DNA from: Pseudohoeflea suaedae
GTDB taxonomy: Bacteria > Pseudomonadota > Alphaproteobacteria > Rhizobiales > Rhizobiaceae
Assembly (NCBI RefSeq): GCF_004354915.1
Contig: NZ_SMSI01000001.1
Location: forward strand, 124,001 to 188,000
Direction: 5' to 3'
DNA length: 64,000 bases
A program made the translations under genes and the position numbers. The notes under the pieces were generated by a model, which was not told the origin of the DNA, did no database searches, and saw only the letters and a program-made list of their open reading frames with translations. Shown here one piece after another: positions 59,217 through 64,000 of this stretch (its first letter is position 1; the number at the start of each line of letters is the position of its first letter).

Positions 59217-59750
59217 CTAGTTGCCCGGGCGGATGATGCAGACACCACCGGACGTGTCGCAGGCGCCTTCGAAGCTTTCCGGGGTCACGCCGAGCACCTT
59301 CGGGCCTGCCCGGGTCGGCACTTCGAAAATGCGCATCCCGTCGCCGCCCACGCCATTGCCCTGCGAATAGGTGTAGGTGCCGTTGCCTGGATCTTCCCAG
59401 GCCGACCAGCTGCCGGAATAGGTCCCGGCAGGCACGTCGCCGGAGTAGAAATCCTTGCCGTAGCGCTCGTCGCGGCGCTTGCCCCAGTGGTGTTTGTCGG
59501 AGCCCCGGCGTCCCCATTCGTCGCGGTCACGCCGGTCGCTGCGGCGGTGCTTCTTCCAGTCGTCACGGTCCCGACCGTGGTGGCCACCCTTGTGGTGATG
59601 GCGGTCGCGATCACGCTCGAACTTCCATGTCGGGCCACCATTCGGCGGAAGAGGAACAGCCGATTGCGCGCTTGCATAGGACGGCGCCGCCAACGCCAGC
59701 ACCGTCAGGGAGATCAGGATCTTCGTTTTCGCCGCTATATACATACTCAT
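59217..59750 (-). CDS. Secreted basic/acidic His-Arg-Asp-rich protein
   Basis: 177 residues, family not recognised. Signal peptide (1-30, ending YASAQS). Residues about 40-90 are an unusual run of Arg, Asp, His and Lys (FERDRDRHHHKGGHHGRDRDD), likely disordered and possibly metal- or nucleic-acid-binding. The C-terminal part (GTYSGSWSAWEDPGNGTYTYSQG...ACDTSGGVCIIRP) holds two cysteines. ATG 59750 chosen by the leader. Confidence 0.68.
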   Translation of the reverse strand: MSMYIAAKTKILISLTVLALAAPSYASAQSAVPLPPNGGPTWKFERDRDRHHHKGGHHGRDRDDWKKHRRSDRRDRDEWGRRGSDKHHWGKRRDERYGKDFYSGDVPAGTYSGSWSAWEDPGNGTYTYSQGNGVGGDGMRIFEVPTRAGPKVLGVTPESFEGACDTSGGVCIIRPGN

Positions 59751-59949
59751 TACCCTGCCTTTCAGGCGTGGATTGCGTCGCACAGACGTACTTTAGCAAT
59801 AACGATTGTCGCTGATAACGGTTCCGCAGCCAAGGCCGGCGGCTATTAGATCGATTTTAACCTTAAGATCGCAGATGGAACAGGCGCGGCAAGCTTGACC
59901 GGGCCGCTGATTCGCGAAAAACATGCAGCCCGAAAGCGACAGGAATTCC

Positions 59950-60435
59950 ATGACTGACGACGAAAACATCGACATCGGGCTTCTTCATCTCAATGATGCG
60001 CACCAGCTTGCGCCGCTTCTGGCAAGCTATGTGCAATCGCTCAAGCGCGGTGCGCCGCGCCGGCCTGACGAATTTTATGCCGAACAGCTTCTTCAGGATC
60101 GTTCGGCCCAGGTCTTCGGCGCCCGGCTCGACGGCGAACTGGTCGGCTTCGTCATGTTCTACGACCTGCCGGATCCGGTGACGGGCATGCGGCAGGGACA
60201 GGTGGATCATATCTATGTCAGTCACGCGCGACGCGGTCTCGGCATCGCGCGCGCCATGATCGACATGCTCGCCGACCGCGCGGATACCTATGGCTGGTCG
60301 CGATTGATGCTGAATGCCCCGCGCCTGCCCGAGGACGGCCGCAAGCTCTACGAGAAGATCGCATCCGCCGCCGATCACACGAGCTGGCAAATATCCTTCG
60401 ACCAGACCCAGGCGCCGAAAGGCGCCGGCCGATAA
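59950..60435 (+). CDS. GNAT-family N-acetyltransferase
   Basis: 161 residues from ATG 59950, with AGGAA 7 nt upstream. VDHIYVSHARRGLGIARAMIDMLADRA is the acetyl-CoA loop; FVMFYDLPDPVTG precedes. Substrate unknown. Followed by a GC hairpin and then the sdh promoter. Confidence 0.85.
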   Translation: MTDDENIDIGLLHLNDAHQLAPLLASYVQSLKRGAPRRPDEFYAEQLLQDRSAQVFGARLDGELVGFVMFYDLPDPVTGMRQGQVDHIYVSHARRGLGIARAMIDMLADRADTYGWSRLMLNAPRLPEDGRKLYEKIASAADHTSWQISFDQTQAPKGAGR

Positions 60436-60443
60436 GATTACAA

Positions 60444-60466
60444 CCGGGCGGAGGGGCACCGCCCGG
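60444..60466. terminator. GC-rich hairpin after the GNAT gene
   Basis: 8-bp stem CCGGGCGG (60444-60451) / CCGCCCGG (60459-60466). No T tract, so termination is only tentative. Confidence 0.4.
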
Positions 60467-60537
60467 GTCCGTTGCAGCCTGCAGATGCACCCTGCAATAT
60501 AGGACGAAAGATGTGCCCCCTCTGATGCATCACGACT

Positions 60538-60566
60538 TTGACGCGGTGCACATAACACACTAAAAG
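60538..60566 (+). promoter_or_regulatory. Putative sigma-70 promoter of sdhCDA
   Basis: TTGACG (60538-60543) and TAAAAG (60561-60566) with 17 nt between, 54 nt upstream of the sdhC start. Best housekeeping-type promoter seen in the window. Confidence 0.55.
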
Positions 60567-60620
60567 GCCGTCAACGCCCGCGCGTCGTTCATGCGGGCCG
60601 GGAAGATCAAAGGGATCCTC

Positions 60621-61010
60621 ATGTCCGAAATGAGCCAGAACCGCCCGCTTTCGCCGCATCTGCAGGTCTACAAGTTCATTCCCACCATGGCGATGTCGAT
60701 CATCCACCGCATCACCGGCGGCGCGATGTATTTCGGCACCATCCTGGTGGCGTGGTGGCTGATCGCCGCGGCGAGCGGCAAGGAATACTTCGACTGGGTC
60801 AACGGGATCTACGGCTCGTGGTTCGGCCTGATCGTTCTGTTCGCCTATACCTGGGTGCTCATTCACCACATGCTCGGCGGCTTGCGCCACTTCATGTGGG
60901 ACCTCGGCTACGGCTTCGACAAGCACTTCACGACGAAGCTCGCCAAGGCGCTGCCGGTCGCCTCGGTGCTGCTGACCGTCGTCATCTGGCTCATCGTGCT
61001 GGCCGTCTAG
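60621..61010 (+). CDS. sdhC: Succinate dehydrogenase cytochrome b556 subunit
   Basis: 129 residues, three transmembrane helices. RPLSPHLQVYKFIPTMAMSIIHRITG is the SdhC signature, and IHHMLGGLRHFMWD carries the haem-ligand histidine. ATG 60621 is supported by AGGG about 8 nt upstream. Anchors the complex and binds ubiquinone. Confidence 0.96.
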   Translation: MSEMSQNRPLSPHLQVYKFIPTMAMSIIHRITGGAMYFGTILVAWWLIAAASGKEYFDWVNGIYGSWFGLIVLFAYTWVLIHHMLGGLRHFMWDLGYGFDKHFTTKLAKALPVASVLLTVVIWLIVLAV

Positions 61011-61021
61011 GAGAACAGATC

Positions 61022-61402
61022 ATGGATATGCGCACACCTCTCGGCAAAGTTCGCGGCCTGGGTTCTGCAAGGGACGGCACGGATACATTCTGGAAACAGC
61101 GCATCACGGCGCTCGCCTTCATTCCCCTCGTCATCTTCTTTGTCGTCTTCCTGATCGCCCATGCCGGCGCGCCTTACGAAGAAGTCGTGGGCTCGCTGTC
61201 CAACCCCTTCATCGCTGTGCTGCTGGGCCTGATGCTGATTGCCGGCCTCGTGCATATGCGCATCGGCATGCAGGAGATCATCGACGACTACGTCCATGGC
61301 GAGAAGACCAAGTTCCTGGCCGTCATGGCCAACACCTTCTTCACGATAATGATCGGCGCACTTTGCCTCTTCGCCGTTCTCAAACTCGGCTTCGGAGGTT
61401 GA
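61022..61402 (+). CDS. sdhD: Succinate dehydrogenase membrane anchor subunit
   Basis: 126 residues with three hydrophobic segments. RTPLGKVRGLGSARDGTDTFWKQRITA at the N terminus and the haem-side HMRIGMQEIIDDYVHGEKTK motif fit alphaproteobacterial SdhD. 11 nt after sdhC and 6 nt before sdhA. Confidence 0.94.
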   Translation: MDMRTPLGKVRGLGSARDGTDTFWKQRITALAFIPLVIFFVVFLIAHAGAPYEEVVGSLSNPFIAVLLGLMLIAGLVHMRIGMQEIIDDYVHGEKTKFLAVMANTFFTIMIGALCLFAVLKLGFGG

Positions 61403-61408
61403 GCCCCG

Positions 61409-63250
61409 ATGGCAATGAAAAATGAAATGAACGTCAACGGCCGCGCCTACACCATCGTCGACCACGCCTATGACGTGGTGGTGGTGGGTGCCGGCGGCGC
61501 CGGTCTGCGCGCCACCCTCGGCATGGCCGAACAGGGCTTCAAGACAGCCTGCATCTCGAAGGTCTTCCCGACCCGCTCGCACACGGTTGCCGCCCAGGGC
61601 GGGATTGCGGCCAGCCTGCAGAACATGACGCCCGATTGCTGGCAGTGGCACCTCTATGACACCGTCAAGGGTTCCGACTGGCTCGGCGACGTCGACGCCA
61701 TGCAGTATCTCGCCCTCGAGGCCCCCAAGGCAGTCTACGAGCTCGAACACTACGGCGTGCCCTTCTCGCGCACCGAGGACGGCCGCATCTACCAGCGCCC
61801 CTTCGGCGGGCACATGCAGAATTATGGCGACGGCCCGCCCGTGCAGCGCACTTGCGCCGCCGCCGACCGGACCGGCCATGCCATCCTGCACACGCTCTAC
61901 GGCCAGTCGCTCCGCAACAACGCGGAATTCTTCATCGAGTATTTCGCCCTCGACCTCATCATGGAGGAGGATGGGCGCTGCACCGGCGTGATCGCCTGGA
62001 ACCTCGATGACGGCACCATTCACCGCTTTGCCGCAAAGATGGTGGTTCTCGCGACCGGCGGTTACGGCCGCGCCTATTTCTCGGCCACCTCGGCGCACAC
62101 CTGCACCGGCGACGGAGGCGGCATGATCGCCCGCGCCGGCCTGCCGCTGCAGGACATGGAATTCGTGCAGTTCCACCCGACCGGCATCTACGGCGCCGGC
62201 TGCCTGATCACCGAAGGCGCACGCGGCGAAGGCGGCTATCTCGTCAATTCCGAGGGCGAGCGCTTCATGGAGCGCTATGCGCCATCGGCCAAGGATCTCG
62301 CATCGCGTGACGTCGTATCGCGCTGCATGACGATGGAAATCCGCGAAGGCCGCGGCGTGGGCAAGAACAAGGACCACATCTTCCTTCACCTCGACCACCT
62401 CGACCCGGCCGTTCTCGCCGAGCGCCTTCCGGGCATCTCGGAAAGCGCCAAGATCTTCGCCGGCGTCGACGTGACCCGCGAGCCGATCCCGGTGCTGCCG
62501 ACCGTCCACTACAACATGGGCGGCATTCCGACGAACTTCTGGGGCGAGGTGCTGAACCCGACCGAAGCCGAACCCGACCGCGTGACCCCGGGCCTGATGG
62601 CCGTGGGTGAAGCCGGCTGCGCCTCGGTGCACGGCGCCAACCGTCTGGGCTCCAACTCGCTGATCGACCTCGTGGTCTTCGGCCGCGCCGCCGCCATCCG
62701 CGCCGGCGAGGTGATCGACCGCGCGAGCGCCATCCCGCAGATCAATGCGTCGGCGTCCGAGAAGATTCTCGAGCGCTTCGACCGCATCCGCTACGCCGAT
62801 GGCTCGACGCCGACGGCCGAACTGCGCGAGAAGATGCAGCGCACCATGCAGGAAGACGCAGCCGTCTTCCGCACCCAGGAATCGCTCGAACAAGGCTGCA
62901 AGCGCATTTCCGAGCTCTGGACCGAACTTCCCGACGTGAAGGTCACCGACCGTTCGCTGATCTGGAACTCGGACCTGATGGAAACGCTGGAACTCGAGAA
63001 CCTGATGGCCAACGCCATCACCACCGTCTATTCGGCGGAGGCCCGCAAGGAAAGCCGCGGCGCGCATGCCCGCGAGGATTACAAGGACGGCCCGATGGGC
63101 GGCCGCGACGACGAGAACTGGCGCAAGCACACGCTGTCCTGGGTCGATGCGTCCGGCAAGGTTTCGCTCGATTACCGCCCCGTCCACACCGAACTCATCG
63201 CCGACGGAATTGATTACGACAAGATCAAGCCAAAGGCGCGCGTCTACTGA
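61409..63250 (+). CDS. sdhA: Succinate dehydrogenase flavoprotein subunit
   Basis: 613 residues, full length. FAD-binding GAGGAG (27-32), covalent-FAD histidine in [10 protein letters not shown] (H58), active-site [21 protein letters not shown] and the C-terminal [13 protein letters not shown]. Oxidises succinate to fumarate. Its TGA overlaps the ATG of a sulfotransferase-like gene; the expected sdhB is not next. Confidence 0.97.
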   Translation: MAMKNEMNVNGRAYTIVDHAYDVVVVGAGGAGLRATLGMAEQGFKTACISKVFPTRSHTVAAQGGIAASLQNMTPDCWQWHLYDTVKGSDWLGDVDAMQYLALEAPKAVYELEHYGVPFSRTEDGRIYQRPFGGHMQNYGDGPPVQRTCAAADRTGHAILHTLYGQSLRNNAEFFIEYFALDLIMEEDGRCTGVIAWNLDDGTIHRFAAKMVVLATGGYGRAYFSATSAHTCTGDGGGMIARAGLPLQDMEFVQFHPTGIYGAGCLITEGARGEGGYLVNSEGERFMERYAPSAKDLASRDVVSRCMTMEIREGRGVGKNKDHIFLHLDHLDPAVLAERLPGISESAKIFAGVDVTREPIPVLPTVHYNMGGIPTNFWGEVLNPTEAEPDRVTPGLMAVGEAGCASVHGANRLGSNSLIDLVVFGRAAAIRAGEVIDRASAIPQINASASEKILERFDRIRYADGSTPTAELREKMQRTMQEDAAVFRTQESLEQGCKRISELWTELPDVKVTDRSLIWNSDLMETLELENLMANAITTVYSAEARKESRGAHAREDYKDGPMGGRDDENWRKHTLSWVDASGKVSLDYRPVHTELIADGIDYDKIKPKARVY

Positions 63251-64000
63251 TGGAAGCGGAAAACCGGAAATACATGATCGTTGACCCCCGGACGGCGAAC
63301 ATCTCCGTGTTCGTCTCCTATCGTCATCGTTTCATGTATTTTCCCGTCCCCAAATGCGGTTCGACCACGATGCGGACCGTTTTGGTCAAGCTATATGGCG
63401 AGCAAGGCGTTCAGCCGGAGCAAGACTGGACCGGGACGGGTGCCGCACCCGTCACCGATGCGGCATGGTTTCGGCTCACCGACGCGAATTTGCCGAAGTT
63501 CCTCGGCATGCACCAGGGCTTTCGGACCTTCACGATTATTCGCGCGCCCGAAGGCCGCCTGATGTCGAATTACCGATACCGGCTTTATGTCTATGCCCGC
63601 TTCTTCGACAAGCTTACCTATTTCAGGGCCGGCATGTTCAAGGCAGCGGCCCGGCTGAAGGGCCAGGATGGCCGCCGGGCGCAAATGGCGAGACTTTGGT
63701 CGGCGATTTCGTTTGGCGATTTCGTCCGCGGCCTTCAACGGACCGGCTTGACCTGGGATTTGCACCTGGTGCCCCAGGCCCTGGCCGTTCGCAAGGCAAC
63801 AGTCCGCTTTACGGACGTGCTCCACCTTGAACAGTTGAACGAGGCGTTGCCGGAGACCCTGCGGGCCTATGGCGTGGAGGATGGCCTGCTTGCCGCGATC
63901 TTGCCTCTGCCGAGCCTCAATGCCACGCCGAAAACGGCTCTGGCGATCTCCGAGGAAGACATCGAAGTGATCAAGGATCTCTACTTCCTCGATTATGCGG
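63250..64000 (+). CDS. Sulfotransferase-like protein, 3' end outside window
   Basis: At least 250 residues, frame open to the edge. The 5'-phosphosulfate-binding motif FPVPKCGSTTM is at residues 31-41, and TIIRAPEGRLMSNYRYRL fits the 3'-phosphate motif (RxPxxRxxSxY). Such type-2 (carbohydrate-like) sulfotransferases use PAPS to sulfate polysaccharides or lipids. Start ATG 63250 overlaps the sdhA stop (TGATG); ATG 63274 is an alternative. Confidence 0.82.
   Translation, partial: MEAENRKYMIVDPRTANISVFVSYRHRFMYFPVPKCGSTTMRTVLVKLYGEQGVQPEQDWTGTGAAPVTDAAWFRLTDANLPKFLGMHQGFRTFTIIRAPEGRLMSNYRYRLYVYARFFDKLTYFRAGMFKAAARLKGQDGRRAQMARLWSAISFGDFVRGLQRTGLTWDLHLVPQALAVRKATVRFTDVLHLEQLNEALPETLRAYGVEDGLLAAILPLPSLNATPKTALAISEEDIEVIKDLYFLDYA

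Overview
The window is a GC-rich alphaproteobacterial chromosome segment, most likely from the Hyphomicrobiales (Rhizobiales). Evidence: gene orders typical of that order (mdh-sucCD-sucA-odhB-lpdA; acnA divergent from ccmABCDG; dapF-mtaB-ftsY-yciB; ffh-chorismate mutase-rpsP-rimM-trmD-rplS-leuC), an Omp19-type lipoprotein, an IalB-family protein and a DUF2794 protein. About 66 protein genes are supported, the first (lpdA) and last (a sulfotransferase) cut by the window edges. No rRNA, tRNA, CRISPR, prophage or complete insertion sequence was seen. High GC makes many long antisense open frames; these were left out.

Region 1 (1-11.1 kb, all minus strand) is a TCA-cycle block transcribed mdh, sucC, sucD, sucA, odhB, then a LysE exporter, a small secreted protein, a short-chain dehydrogenase and lpdA. 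Region 2 (11.1-30.2 kb) is a mosaic of single genes and short operons: zapE, omp19-like, msrA, ppa, a GNAT acetyltransferase with a CtrA-type box upstream, a divergent HxlR-regulator/dehydrogenase pair, typA, an aldo/keto reductase, an M3 peptidase, argG, rlmN, ialB-like, an orphan-looking ECF sigma factor, phhB, a low-molecular-weight phosphatase and thpR. At 25.0-25.4 kb lies a fused remnant of a YciI gene and an ECF sigma gene, the scar of a deleted two-gene module. Region 3 (30.2-36.3 kb) has tesA divergent from a YbbA/YbbP ABC transporter, a Bax-inhibitor-like membrane protein, an acetyltransferase and DUF2794.

Region 4 (36.3-48.5 kb) holds an unannotated candidate small RNA with its own terminator, DUF1223-acnA, and the cytochrome c maturation genes ccmA, B, C, D, G. 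A 264-bp element with terminal inverted repeats and a 3-bp target duplication (a MITE) sits between ccmB and ccmC. Convergent to these is dapF-mtaB-ftsY-yciB; ftsY contains a 16-copy hexanucleotide repeat. Region 5 (48.5-59.1 kb) has a DUF1328 protein, a metallo-beta-lactamase-fold hydrolase, then the SRP/ribosome/tRNA-modification run ffh to rplS with three tandem hairpins in front of rpsP, MgtC, a GT90-type glycosyltransferase, a 50-residue orphan and leuC. Region 6 (59.1-64 kb) ends in sdhC-sdhD-sdhA, where a sulfotransferase-like gene, not sdhB, directly follows and overlaps sdhA.

Together the window supplies most of the TCA cycle (malate dehydrogenase, succinyl-CoA synthetase, 2-oxoglutarate dehydrogenase, aconitase, succinate dehydrogenase), cytochrome c biogenesis and co-translational targeting (Ffh, FtsY). 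The less ordinary material is the candidate sRNA, the MITE, the deletion scar, the rpsP leader and the gene interrupting the sdh operon.
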